Below, one piece after another: positions 11,907-21,833 of a stretch of 64,000 nt of DNA. A model generated the notes under the pieces. The model was given only the letters and a program-made list of their open reading frames with translations. It was not told where the DNA came from and made no database searches. The stretch covers positions 5,993,915-6,057,914 of the forward strand of contig JABAKD010000020.1 of assembly GCA_012845835.1 (NCBI GenBank), given 5' to 3'. Every line of letters starts with the position of its first letter. Within the stretch, counting starts at the first letter, position 1. Both the position numbers and the translations under genes were made by a program. The stretch comes from Undaria pinnatifida (lineage: Eukaryota > Sar > Phaeophyceae > Laminariales > Alariaceae).

Positions 11907-12172
11907 CTTTAATATACCTTGGGAAAAAAGACAGCAGTGTCTTACCAGGTATGTGACTTATCTTGCCCTTCGTGTACCAAAAAGTCCCTTTAAACTAAAA
12001 CAAAAGATAAGTCACATACCTGGTGAGACACTGCTGTCTTTTTTCCCAAGGTATATCAAGACGCCAGGACCTTGTCTGTTTTAGTTTAAAGGGACTTTTT
12101 GGTACACGAAGAGCAAGACAAGTCACATACCTGGTAAGACACTGCTGTCTTTTCCCCCCAGGTATATTAAGA
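11907..12172. repeat. Fold-back repeat: one forward and two inverted copies of a ~95-115 bp unit
   Basis: The forward arm (about 11907-12003) contains ACAGCAGTGTCTTACCAGGT and CGTGTACCAAAAAGTCCCTT. Inverted copies are at about 12004-12070 (truncated) and 12076-12180, both ending in AAGACGCCAGGACC. The transcript could fold into a long hairpin. Each copy carries the ACCTGGT motif. Confidence 0.8.
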
Positions 12173-12517
12173 CGCCAGGACCAGGAGACCGCACGTTCAC
12201 CGCTAGATGCTATCAAGGCAAACGTCTTGACAGGGAGCCTTCAAGAAGGTCAACCCCCGGGGATACCAAAAAGAAAAATAGTTTTAAGGAAACGCTCTAC
12301 CATATCGTTGACAACATATAGCAAAAAGACCTTTTTCCACGCATGTTTTGGAGGGTTATTCTATTAGGGGGATAGGGGACAATCCGTCTAGACGGATGGA
12401 AACGTCTTGACAGACAGCTTTGCTTGAATGACCGCTTGACGCTTGCCCGTCTCCTGCCATGTTTGCTTCAAAACACACAAATCATGTTATACGTGATATT
12501 ATTACAAAACTAAAAGT

Positions 12518-13015
12518 ACACTCCGGCTGTGAGATCGAAGATTATGACGAAACTCATCTTTGCAAGCTGTGTGATACTCCGATCGCGCGTATTACGGTGT
12601 GTGTATTACTGGGTGTGTGTCCTCATTAAGGATATAGGTCGGCGACTCCCCTTACAACTACAGTGTAGCTATCAGGGTCAACAGGGTGATGTTGATCAGT
12701 CTGTGCGCGGAAATTATTAAACCCGTTTTTGAAGGGGACACAAATCTGGCAGCTATGAAAGGAAATGCATCAGTTTATCAAGTGTAACCTGTAAGTCGTA
12801 TAACCGGTGAGGGGAGGGCGGAGTTTTTGAGGGCGTTGGGGCCTGGGTTCAAACAAGAGGGGGCGGGGGGGGGCGGGGCGGGGGGGCAACTCAATCTGTG
12901 CGCGGAAACTATAAATCCTTCAAGGGGACGAATCTGACGGTTGTGGAAGGAATGCATCAGTTTATCATGTACCTGGTATATCCTGTAAGTCGTACAACCA
13001 GTGAGGAGAGGGCGA
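12518..13015 (+). repeat. Repeat C terminus plus two copies of its companion sequence
   Basis: A repeat C core (GAAACTCATCTTTGCAAGCT-like, then GATCGCGCGTATTACGG) is followed by GGATATAGGTCGGCGACTCC, GTCAACAGGGTGATGTTGAT and GGAAATGCATCAGTTTATCA. The last part is repeated at 12893-13015 after a G-rich tract. Related tracts are at 19722-19880, 20025-20230 and 61755-62040. Confidence 0.7.
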
Positions 13016-13319
13016 TGTTATATATGATCCATTAGTAATAGGTGCGATAGATGCCGAGCTGTCGGCGTGGTGAACAGAGTTGTTGAACCGGCAAGAGAAA
13101 AAGAAGACCAAGGGATCACGGGCCGAATCACTCGCTCCAAAACGCGACCAACGGTCCGATGCGCAGTCGTTCGTCAGGACACTGACTTACGAGGCATTCA
13201 TTTTACGGCATTATATTATCATTGGTTGCTGATGTGCTGATGTACACCGCTGTCGTACCGGTAGACTACCTGGTACATATGGTTCCATACCAGGAATAAA
13301 CTCGGGGCATTTCTTCTTG

Positions 13320-13740
13320 CGGTCGCGCCGGTGGTCTAGTGGTTACCCTCGAATGCCCTACTAGAGTTGGTTGTAGAGTTCGGATCTCACGTGGGTGGGA
13401 CTTTCGAGCTTTATTTTTCCCCATCCGCCGGAGGACAAAAAAAATAAAAATAAAAATAAAAATCGAGTTCATTATAAATAACAAAAGTAAGCAAATCCAA
13501 GGGATCAACTGCTGAGAGCGCCCAGAGGAGTGGGTATGGGCCATTCGATGCGAGTCGGGTTGAAAATCTTCTCGCGATAAAAACGAAGGCACGTATGATA
13601 CCGTAGTGGGGAGGGTGGCGAAGGCCGGCGAAGGGCCCGCTTCCTGACCCTGGATCTGGATTACGTGTAGGGAGGGAGAGAGAGAAAAAAAGTGCCAAGA
13701 TGAGCAAACAAAAAAACAAAGAAAAAAAAAAGCGGGCAAT
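13320..13740 (+). repeat. tRNA-derived SINE (family 1)
   Basis: The head GTCGCGCCGGTGGTCTAGTG GTTA has an RNA polymerase III A box of tRNA-Glu/Asp type, with a weak B box (GTTCGGATCTC) about 40 bp on. The body carries CGATGCGAGTCG, TTCTCGCGATAAAAACGAAG and CCGTAGTGGGGAGG. The same order recurs at 22.55, 46.3, 54.2 and 56.8 kb. Confidence 0.8.
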
Positions 13741-14235
13741 CCGAAATAAACCCTAAGCTATTGGACTATTGTAATGGTTGACTGCTGTGCGTCGGCGACT
13801 GACGTTATTAACACTGTTTTATAATAATAAGAACAATTGTATGGATGTACCAGTACTGGACAAGAACAAGAACACCAACTTACCGGTAAACCTCATATAT
13901 TTGCAGTTCGACACTCGTCCGATGAATACATACCAGGTACACTACTTCATATTTAGGGCAATACGAAGCTCTAGTCTGCTGGTGGTATAAGATAGTCTAA
14001 TCTGTAATCTGTACGTGCTGTTTGCGTTGCAGTTGTGCTTGGGCACAGCAGTACTCGTATATATTATAGGTGGAATGGTACGCACAAAAGCGTACCGCAA
14101 TTGGGAATTCCACTCGTACTATTCTAATAATTGTACTACTGTTCTGTGTTGTATGGGCGAGTCTGCGAATGAAAGAGAAAGTGATAAAGAGGAGATAACG
14201 CAAAAAATCTCCACTTAATTGTACTCTAACGACAG

Positions 14236-14740
14236 ACCGTTGTTGTTGTTGTTCTCAATCGCATAATCAAGTCCGTGGTCACAGGACAGGCTCCAGTCAC
14301 TCTGGAGCTGAGGAATACCCCAGGGAAAAAACACAAACCAAAGGTGGTTCACGCATATAATCTCAGCTGACGCAATTCATACCTCCGCCAGAAACACATA
14401 AAAATTGAAATCGGGAGTCAGCCTAAGTGTGCCAGGTCCATACTGTGCATACGTCTCACTACTCGCCTGGAAAAAACGATTATACCGCTTGCCAGCCAGG
14501 AAAGACTACCACGTATATATACTACACATAGTACCTATCACTACGCATACGCACTTCAGACGGAGGTCCATCGGAAAAAAGAAACAAAGAAAAGGAAAGA
14601 AGAGAAAAGAAAGGAAAGGACAGGAAAGGAAAGGAAATAAAAGAACGCGAAAAACGAAAGGAAAGAAAAGAAAAGACAAAAAAAAGGGAAAAAAGACGAG
14701 ACAATGAGAGGAAGGAAGGAAGGAAAGGAAAAATACACGT
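14236..14740 (-). mobile_element. (AAC)n-tailed retroposon D, copy 1
   Basis: On the minus strand the element runs from a pyrimidine-rich 5' part (14735-14575) through GCAAGCGGTATAATCG, GGCTGACTCCCGATTTCAAT and AGCTCCAGAGTGACTGGAGC. It ends in GAGAACAACAACAACAACGG. It is a near-complete inverted copy of 15165-15795. No open frame of note; it is probably non-autonomous. Confidence 0.7.
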
Positions 14741-15164
14741 GGACGAGTAAAGAGCACCGCGACAGAGACAGGAACACTGCTGGGTGCAGAATACAACCCG
14801 CAACAAGCGGATTTTTGTACTCCATCTTATCTCTCCTATTAATAGTCTTGATATATTACTTCTGCTGCAAAATTGATCTCGTACTAGTTTAAATCAGTTT
14901 TTTTTTGGCGACATGCCGTTTTACCTGGCCTTACCAGGGGTTGTGTAAATAGTCGGAAAACGTTACAATGGGTACGCGTATTCCACTGCCTGCTGCTGTA
15001 CTGCTGCAATAGAGTCGTGCCCGCATTATACTGAAATTTGTGGGCCTTCCAACGGCCGTCACAAGTTAGATACAAGGCCGCCGCCCTGACTTCTTCGCCT
15101 TTGTTGCGTTCTTTCCCCAGTGCCATTGATGCACTTGATACCCTCTATGAGCCCAATGCCGTCT

Positions 15165-15740
15165 TTAGTCAGTTCCTAGGGTCTGCTAGTATGACTTTCA
15201 TTCTCTTTTCCTTTCCTTGCTTCCTCTTTTCTTGTATTTCGTGCTTTTATTTTCTTTTCAAAAATAATTCCTTTTTCGTTTTTCTGTCTTTTCTTTTCTT
15301 TCCTTTCGTTTTTCGCCTTCTTTTATTTCCTTCCCTTTCCTTTCTCTGTTTTTCTTTTCTTTGATTCTTTTTTCCACTTGACTTGCGTCTGACGTGCGTA
15401 TGCGTAGTGATAGGTACTACGTGTAATATATACGTGGTAGTCTTTCCTGGGTGGCAAGCGGTATAGTCGTTTTTCCCGGCGCGAGTAGTGAGACGTATGC
15501 ACAAGTATGGACCTGGCACACCGTAGGCTGACTCCCGATTTCAATTTGTATACGTTTCTGGCGGAGGCATGAATTGCGTCAGCTGTGATACAACAAACAA
15601 CAACATACGTGCACCACCTTTGGTGTGTTTGTGTTTTTTCCCTGAGGTATTCCTCAGCTCCAGAGGGACTGGAGCCTGTGCTGTGACCACGGACTTGAGT
15701 ATGCGAGAACAACAACAACAACAACAACAACAACAAAAAT

Positions 15741-15790
<50 letters not shown>

Positions 15791-15795
15791 CTCGT
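15165..15795 (+). mobile_element. (AAC)n-tailed retroposon D, copy 2
   Basis: Same order as copy 1 on the plus strand: CT-rich 5' part, GCAAGCGGTATAGTCG, AGGCTGACTCCCGATTTCAA, AGCTCCAGAGGGACTGGAGC. It then ends in an (AAC)n/(AACAA)n tail at 15708-15791. A 3' microsatellite tail is typical of LINE-mobilised elements. The two copies are head to head, 430 bp apart. Confidence 0.7.
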
Positions 15796-16354
15796 AGCAG
15801 TGAAGAATCTGCGGATCTTCAGCCAAGATCCGAAATCCATTGGTCGTCCGAGAAGTAGCAGATCTAAGATCTGACACCGGCACGCACACCACTAAAGCAT
15901 CCATAACATAGAGCACACCCGCTCTCCTGCTACTTTCTCCGATGGTGCCGATCGTTTGCCATTGCTAATAATGTTGTTCGGTGGCGCGCGGCGACGAATC
16001 CTTGCCCCCCCCTTTTAACTGCAAAAACCAGGACAGGGGGGAAGGAGGGGGGGCGGGGGCGGCTGCAACGCGGTGCAACTACTCAACAACTACTGGTACA
16101 CACCCCAACCGCCCTGCGCCCTTCGCCTCCCCGCGCCGGTTGGTCCGCAAAAAAAACAGGAACTTTGAGAGTAATCGCGGAAGGGTGAGAGAGCCACCAC
16201 AACGAAACAAAGAACAGACACTCCGCACGCGCAGCGCACAGAGGCACCAAAAATACCGCAGCTTCAGATCGGTCAGCATTTGATCATGCATCATATCATC
16301 GTATCATATGTATGTGTGACTACGGACTCTAGATTTTTTACAAGAGTTAACGTG

Positions 16355-16460
16355 AGACAACAACAACAACATAGCAACAACAACAACAACAACAACGACG
16401 ACGACAGCGACAACCACAACGACAACGACAACGACGACGACAACAACAACAACAACACCG
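16355..16460. repeat. (AAC)n / (AACGAC)n microsatellite
   Basis: About 100 bp of AAC and ACG triplets, giving an Asn/Asp-rich shadow frame on the plus strand. Confidence 0.8.
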
Positions 16461-17127
16461 GTGAGCGTGTCTTTTACAGCCTCGTACTCTATTTTGTACT
16501 CGTATTACGAAAATAAAACTAAACAACGAAAGCGTACGCACGCGTACTTGTACGTCGTATTATACTATTAATAATATACTTACAGGTAATGGTATATATT
16601 AGTCTGCCCGAACGCAAAACTCAAGTACCACCATAATAAGCAGTAGGTTACAGATAGTACAGCTGTAGTGTAGTGTCGTACTGGTATGACAAATGGCATG
16701 GGCAGGAGTCGCTCGATAGACAAAAACACAAAAAACATCAATTTCCGGAATCTACAATAACAGTGCAGTACAACAGCAGTACTAATCATAAGCATATACT
16801 TCGTATGTATCTCTTCTCGCGACGTAACGACTAACCATGATGAACACGTAGTGCTACAGGTATTAATGTTGTCGTTGCCGTTGTTGCTGTTGTTGTTGTT
16901 GGTTGGGCGATTGGAGGAGAGGAACGGCTCGAAGAAAGTCAGGCTGCCGTTCAACGCGATATGATTGCGAGACTGGCTGTATTGCAATTGCGACGTACGA
17001 CGAAAGGGTCAGCCCCAACAAACAATATTAATACATCAATATGATACAACCTCAACAAACATGTCAGCAATCAGGAGACAGGAGAAGGACGCGGTCCATA
17101 GTTTTGGCCTGTCACGAACTTCCACCT

Positions 17128-17218
17128 GTTGTTGTTGTTCTCACATTAACTCGCATAGTCGAGTCCGTGGTCACAGGACAGGCCCCAGTCACTCTGGAGC
17201 TGGGGAATACCCTGGACA
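17128..17218 (-). repeat. Retroposon D, 3' fragment
   Basis: On the plus strand GTTGTTGTTGTTCTCACATT is followed by TCCGTGGTCACAGGACAGGC and CAGTCACTCTGGAGCTGGGG. This is the last ~90 bp of retroposon D with its (AAC) tail in reverse. Confidence 0.7.
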
Positions 17219-17584
17219 CTGCTGGCTACGAAGACTACATACCATTAATAGTGTTGAGCGTGGAAGCAATCATCAATAAAAGGTGTAACTGACGACGATG
17301 AAAACCGTCGTCTCCTGTGTGTTACATCTTTGCTCACCAACGCACAGAAGAAGCAATTCAATAGCTAGTACCTGGTATTATACAGCAGTAGTAGCGGTCC
17401 CTCTTCTCAATTGTAGTGCCTGTATGTGCACTATAGAGGTAAATACCGGAACTATAGCGGCAACCAGCACTATTCCACACGCTGCCGCTGCTTGTTGCCG
17501 TCTGGAGCCGAGTATTCCACAGCCACTACTATAGCGGGCAACCGGCACAGCAGTTTTTTTTTTATCATCTCATCTTCGATCTTC

Positions 17585-17650
17585 GCACGTTTTATTTCTC
17601 CTTCTCCCTCGCTACAGACGTAACTCAGGTCCGGGATCACTACTGCTGTG
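17585..17650 (-). repeat. SINE family 1, 3' fragment
   Basis: CTCCTTCTCCCTCGCTACAG followed by ACGTAACTCAGGTCCGGGATCACTA matches, inverted, the 3' part of the family 1 SINEs at 22.8 and 46.3 kb. Confidence 0.55.
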
Positions 17651-17739
17651 TGTGTTCTTCAAATTAAACTGGCATTTGCACCCATCCACATCCAGCACAA
17701 CCAGTGTCCGTGCTGGTGCGTCATAGGGACGAGCTTTGA

Positions 17740-18225
17740 GGTAAAAACGACTACGAGACAAAGATACGCATTGCCTCGAGTCCTTGACTTCCAGCGTCGT
17801 GCGGACCACACCAACCGCTCATACGCCAACGCCCTCAAGAAGACGAAGTGCGAGAGCATCGAAACGACCATCCGGAAACGGCGGCTCTTCTTCGCTGGGG
17901 CAATGGTACCGGTAAAATAAGGGGCGATTGCCGAGTCGGATGATGTTTGCGCAGACAGTCGGCGGAAAAAGCCGGGACCAGGTCGGCCACGGAACTAATG
18001 CCTCGGAACCCTGAGACGATCTCCCCGTATTTCGATGCACCGAAGGTTCCACGGAAGATTTCCCACGGCAGTTTGGAGTTGAAACCGTACTGTGGGTCTA
18101 TGCAGCAAAGAAGGCGGGCAAGTGGTACCGGGGCATCCTCGAAGCAGCCGAAAGTCATGGCCAGGTGGCACGCACAGGAGGAAAAGAAGAGCTCGGAGCG
18201 CCACCCAGCCCGAATGTGTGACGCG
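17740..18225 (+). pseudogene. LINE-type reverse transcriptase C-terminal remnant
   Basis: One frame reads SYANALKKTKCESIETTIRK then RRLFFAGAM (to 17920). This is the region downstream of the palm/thumb in LINE polyproteins, with the usual IRKRRLxFAG motif. After a frameshift another frame reads FGVETVLWVYAAKKAGKWYR then GILEAAE (about 18060-18170), which in such elements follows shortly after. Stops and frame changes show it is dead. I recognise the motif pattern from the family; the exact clade is not determined. Confidence 0.6.
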
Positions 18226-18689
18226 CAAAGCCAAAAGGGGGAAGGGGGGAGCAAGGAAACCGCTGTGTTGAAGAAAGCAAGGGGACGGCAGACAGAGTAG
18301 CAAGGCACCAGGCCGACTAGTAGGTAGAACCTGTCTACGTAACCTCAAGCTACTGCCTGTGACTATTAATACCTTGTTTTTCGTCCTTGTTTTTGTAATT
18401 CGGATCGTCTGCTCTATCGCCCCTTGAGAAGGTGATTTGTCAGCCCATACGCCGGTACTACCACCGCCTGTATGCGGGTTCTCGCTGTACCGGTTTTACC
18501 CTTTTTCCCTCTAATTTCCATCCTTTTTTTTCCTCCCCGCTAACATTATTGTTTTCGCCTTTAGTTTTTGCCCTCTCTGTGTTCCTTTTGGGTACCTTTG
18601 GGGGCTATTGAGCCGATCACGTCCGTGGATACCGCCGTCGAAGACACAGCAGTATTTAGCGGACAGACCAGCAATGCTCCCAACCCTCT

Positions 18690-18995
18690 AGTTTTTGCAT
18701 TCGGAACCCACTTCGGGTGCTGCCCCGACGCCGTATGGGTGGTGACATCTGCTTTGCTGCTGCTTTTTTCTTGAAATACTGTTAGCTACGTAGAGGGTAT
18801 TCGTATTCGGTACATACGGGGGCGACGATGACAGTAGTATTGGAACCACCACTGACGACGTCGGAAAGAGTGTGCAGGTGATAGACCATGCGGCAACGAC
18901 CCTACTACTGCAGAAGGGTCACTCGGAACCCAATCTGGTCGCTGCCCCCCCCGTGTTGGTTGGATGGCGTCATCTGCTGTGTTGCTACAGCTACA
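18690..18995. repeat. Diverged tandem duplication, period about 225 bp
   Basis: TCGGAACCCACTTCGGGTGC TGCCCC at 18700 and TCGGAACCCAATCTGGTCGC TGCCCC at about 18925 are both followed by a GTCATCTGCTGTGTTGCT-like stretch. The plus-strand frame across the first copy has no other support. Confidence 0.4.
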
Positions 18996-19344
18996 GCAGC
19001 AGTAGTAGTCGTTGGCTATCTATTGTGCCTTGTTTGAAATTTTCTGGAAAGTTTGTCGAGCCGTCCTGTTGCCCTCTTTCTTTCCAAGGGTTTTTCCTTT
19101 TCGGTTGTTTTTTTCTGCTTTGGTCATCTCAAATACAGCAAGGTGGTTAGGCCATGCAATGCCAACCGCAGTGAGATCGCGGACAAACACAAAAATATTA
19201 AACACGCAAGCCAGCACACAAGACGATGGAAGTAAAAAAGGACGAATAAGAAACAAAAAAATACAAGGAATCAAGCAGGCTATTGCTCCCCCCCCCGACC
19301 CCCCACCGTGCGCGCCTTCATTTTTACCGCAAGAAGAATTCAGC

Positions 19345-19525
19345 ACGTTCTTCCCTCGTCGGCCCGGGTCGATTTGTGCTTACCCACTCTACGAATAAAA
19401 ACTCTCATTGGTGTCTGTAGAACTAAATCTCTCCATGCCGAGACTTGAACCAACCCCTGATTCCAACCTTATTAACAGCAGCAGTGTTCGAGGGTAACCA
19501 CTAGACCACTAGACGACCGGGGCGA
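19345..19525 (-). repeat. tRNA-derived SINE (family 1), partial
   Basis: Reading the minus strand, an A-box-like GTGGTCTAGTGGTTACCCTC is followed by a B-box-like GGTTCAAGTCTCGGC and part of the SINE body. The 3' half is missing. Confidence 0.6.
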
Positions 19526-19721
19526 CTGGCTTTAGTGGGGCCTATATAAGGGAGTGTTAGCGGTATAATGCATACCTGGTAGTGCGAAGGAATTGTGCAG
19601 TTTGGCCGCTATATATCGGGAGGCCACCTTGTTCGTATACCTGGTGGTACTCATAGGCAGTTGTACCCATGGTTATAGCAGTCGTGCCAAGCGATTCCAA
19701 CCGTCCTGTATTATAAAAATA

Positions 19722-19880
19722 AAAATACACTCCAGCTGTGAGATCGAGGACTTCAACGTCGAAACTCATCTTTGCAAGCTGTGTGACAGTCCGATCGCGC
19801 GTATTACTGGGTGTGTCTTCACTAAGGACGTAGGTCGGCGACTCCCCTTGGAACTGCAGCAGTGCAGCTTGTACCAAGGT
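19722..19880 (+). repeat. Repeat C terminus with companion sequence
   Basis: CTCCAGCTGTGAGATCGAGG, then GAAACTCATCTTTGCAAGCT and GATCGCGCGTATTACTGG, then GACGTAGGTCGGCGACTCCC. It matches the right end of the 61.2-kb element and its flank. Confidence 0.7.
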
Positions 19881-20024
19881 GCGCCAGCTAGCGTTGGGCT
19901 GCGAAAGCAACTGAATTAAATCGACACACCACGCGTATGAAAATACGTGGAAGTGTGGTGAGCTAAAGCTTTATTTTTCCCCATCCGCCGGAGGATGAAA
20001 AAAAAAAGAAAAAAAAAATGTACC

Positions 20025-20230
20025 AGGGTCAACAGGGTGATGTTATCAATCTGTGCGTGGAAACTATAAAACCCGTTTCTGAGGGGGACACAATCTGACA
20101 GCTGTGGAAGGAAAGACACCAGTTTATCAAGTATATTCCTGTAAGACCCACAGACGGCGAAACAGGGCGGGGATAGGGTAAGGAAACGGTTTCTATGAGT
20201 CGTACAACCGGTGAGGGGGGGGGGCGTATA
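20025..20230 (+). repeat. Repeat C companion sequence
   Basis: Contains GGGTCAACAGGGTGATGTTA, GGGGGACACAATCTGACAGC and GTCGTACAACCGGTGAGGGG. Inside it, CACAGACGGCGAAACAG...GGGATAGGGTAAG...AAACGGTTTCTA is a short piece of element B (inverted), so the copy is chimeric. Confidence 0.6.
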
Positions 20231-20286
20231 TCGAGAGGCCGTGTTATTCGAACCGCCTTATATAGGCCCCACCACTGCTGCTGTAT

Positions 20287-20400
20287 ATACAAACCCGTAA
20301 TACGCGCGATCGGAGTATCACACACAGCTTGCAAAGATGAGTTTCGACAAAATATTCGATCTCACAGCTGGAGCAAGCTGGAGTGTATTTTAATTTTTAT
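20287..20400 (-). repeat. Repeat C terminus (left-end orientation)
   Basis: ACCCGTAATACGCGCGATCG, GAGTATCACACACAGCTTGC and AAAGATGAGTTTCGAC are the same terminus as the 61.2-kb element. Confidence 0.7.
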
Positions 20401-20891
20401 AATATGCATACGACTACTCAACCCGCGCTACGCATATACAAGTTGAGGGGACCTCTACTACTGCTGTCCATCTAATCTGTTCATCCATCCGCAACATCAA
20501 CCACACAGCCCACCGCCCACAGCCCACATGATTAGACTACAATGACAAGCAAACGAGAAACCATGCGACTTCAATATGATTCTGGTTGCGAATGAAACGA
20601 GCCTGGAACCTGGACACAGGAAAGGCGAGCGATTCCTGAACTCGATGGCGGGTTCGGAGAACCGACCATACATTCATTCGTAGAGTCGGCTCTTTGGTTT
20701 TCGCACTGCTGTCGTACACATGCGCGGGTGCGCGGGGTATTTTTGGGTGGGGTGGGGAAGAGCAGGGAGAGCGATGCAACAACAACACCATGGGAACAGC
20801 AGAATGACGCGACACACCAACGCCACAGCCCTTGGGACAGGATGGTTATCCAGAGGAGATGCTCTAAGCGCCAACAACAACGTTTGGCTGC

Positions 20892-21553
20892 CTAAGCGGG
20901 GGCCGACCCAGCAGCAGGGAGCCAGCGGCCAGCGAGCCGTAAAGAACGTTCAATCGCCGCAATAAATTCATCAGACAGCTTCTCGCTTCAAGACTGTTGG
21001 AGGATCGAAGCATTTTACCGTTGCTGTGGCAATCGCGATCGCCCGAACGGGCATATGCGCGCAGGGTGTCTGTTGCCTGGCAACACATCGAAGCCAAAAG
21101 GGTGGAGGAGAGGCAGGGAAGGGGGCGGTGCGGTGCGGAGGGTGTGCATGGATTCTGCTGTGCAGCCTCTTCCCAGCTGCTTTGCTTGAACAGCGCGCAA
21201 ATTCCGTGCCGTCCATTTCCGTCGCGGAAAATCCGACGTAGAGATAGCTACAAAATGGTGCAAGTACGTATTGAGAGCATGGAATGTTGGAATGGCAGTC
21301 GATGCGGTACGGCGCGTGCAGGCGGGCGCTGGGTGGAGTGTCCATGGTGCAGAGCCTCTCCTGGAGGCGCACAACTTCCTTATGATCCACATGTGACATG
21401 ACATGAAGCATTTCCTTGTAGGCTCACTTTGTGTGTCGTGAGAGGAAACTCGGGAGTGGCTTGAAAAGCGAATCTTTAGGTGGTTCTCTCCCTCCCATTG
21501 CTCACCTTGTCGGGCGTGTTCATGACCTGAAACGCGTCTGGTATCTTGCTCAT
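20892..21553 (-). CDS. Candidate small three-exon gene, unknown product (~94 aa)
   Basis: The product is not recognised. Exon 1 (21553-21506) encodes MSKIPDAFQVMNTPDK and ends at GACAAG|GTGAGC. Exon 2 starts at 21414 after CCTACAAG and reads EMLHVMSHVDHKEVVRLQER..., provisionally to 21268 at a weak GTACTT donor. Exon 3 (20981-20892) reads KLSDEFIAAIERSLRLAGRW then a short tail and stop. All three join in phase 0. Helical, charged segments suggest a small soluble coiled-coil or subunit-type protein, but no family motif is visible. It starts 280 bp from the divergent hydrolase start. Exon 1 and its donor are the best-supported parts; the end of exon 2 is the weakest. Confidence 0.4.
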
Positions 21554-21833
21554 CTTGCTGTCTTCTTCCACTCGCCTGCCTGAGTCCCTCGTATGTCTCT
21601 TCACGTGCCTTCGTTCGGGCTTCGAGCCAAAGGTATCCGAGTTTATCCGGGTGATGAGGATGGGGTTTGTAAATCGAAATGATAAATTACAAACTTCAGA
21701 ACAATCGGAGATAATGGAGTTCTTAAAAGGTTTAGGGGCGGTTTTGCATAGGGCCTATTTCGTGTTTTGTATTCGGGATCCCCCGCAAAAACGACGCGCG
21801 CGACGCAGGACGATACAACCCTCAGCTTCCGTC
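21554..21833. promoter_or_regulatory. Possible shared promoter between divergent genes
   Basis: This 280-bp segment separates the ATG of the small minus-strand candidate from the ATG of the plus-strand hydrolase. It carries no dispersed repeat, unlike most intergenic DNA here. No TATA box was identified. Its role is inferred from position only. Confidence 0.35.

Larger units (their letters stand above)
11193..20891. other. Gene-poor, repeat-filled interval
   Basis: This 9.7-kb interval holds only dispersed repeats and one LINE remnant, listed separately. A GC-rich patch at 11430-11890 is open in all three minus frames but has no recognisable protein or splice-phase support. 10.0-10.3 kb, just inside the SET gene, is AT-rich with many GATC/GATCTA motifs. 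Confidence 0.6.

Noticed and set aside
13322-13401. tRNA gene
   Set aside because: A and B boxes are present, but the acceptor stem and anticodon arm do not form and the same sequence heads several SINEs.
14506-14825. Phe/Ser/Leu-rich frames on minus resembling membrane proteins
   Set aside because: They derive from the polypyrimidine part of retroposon D.
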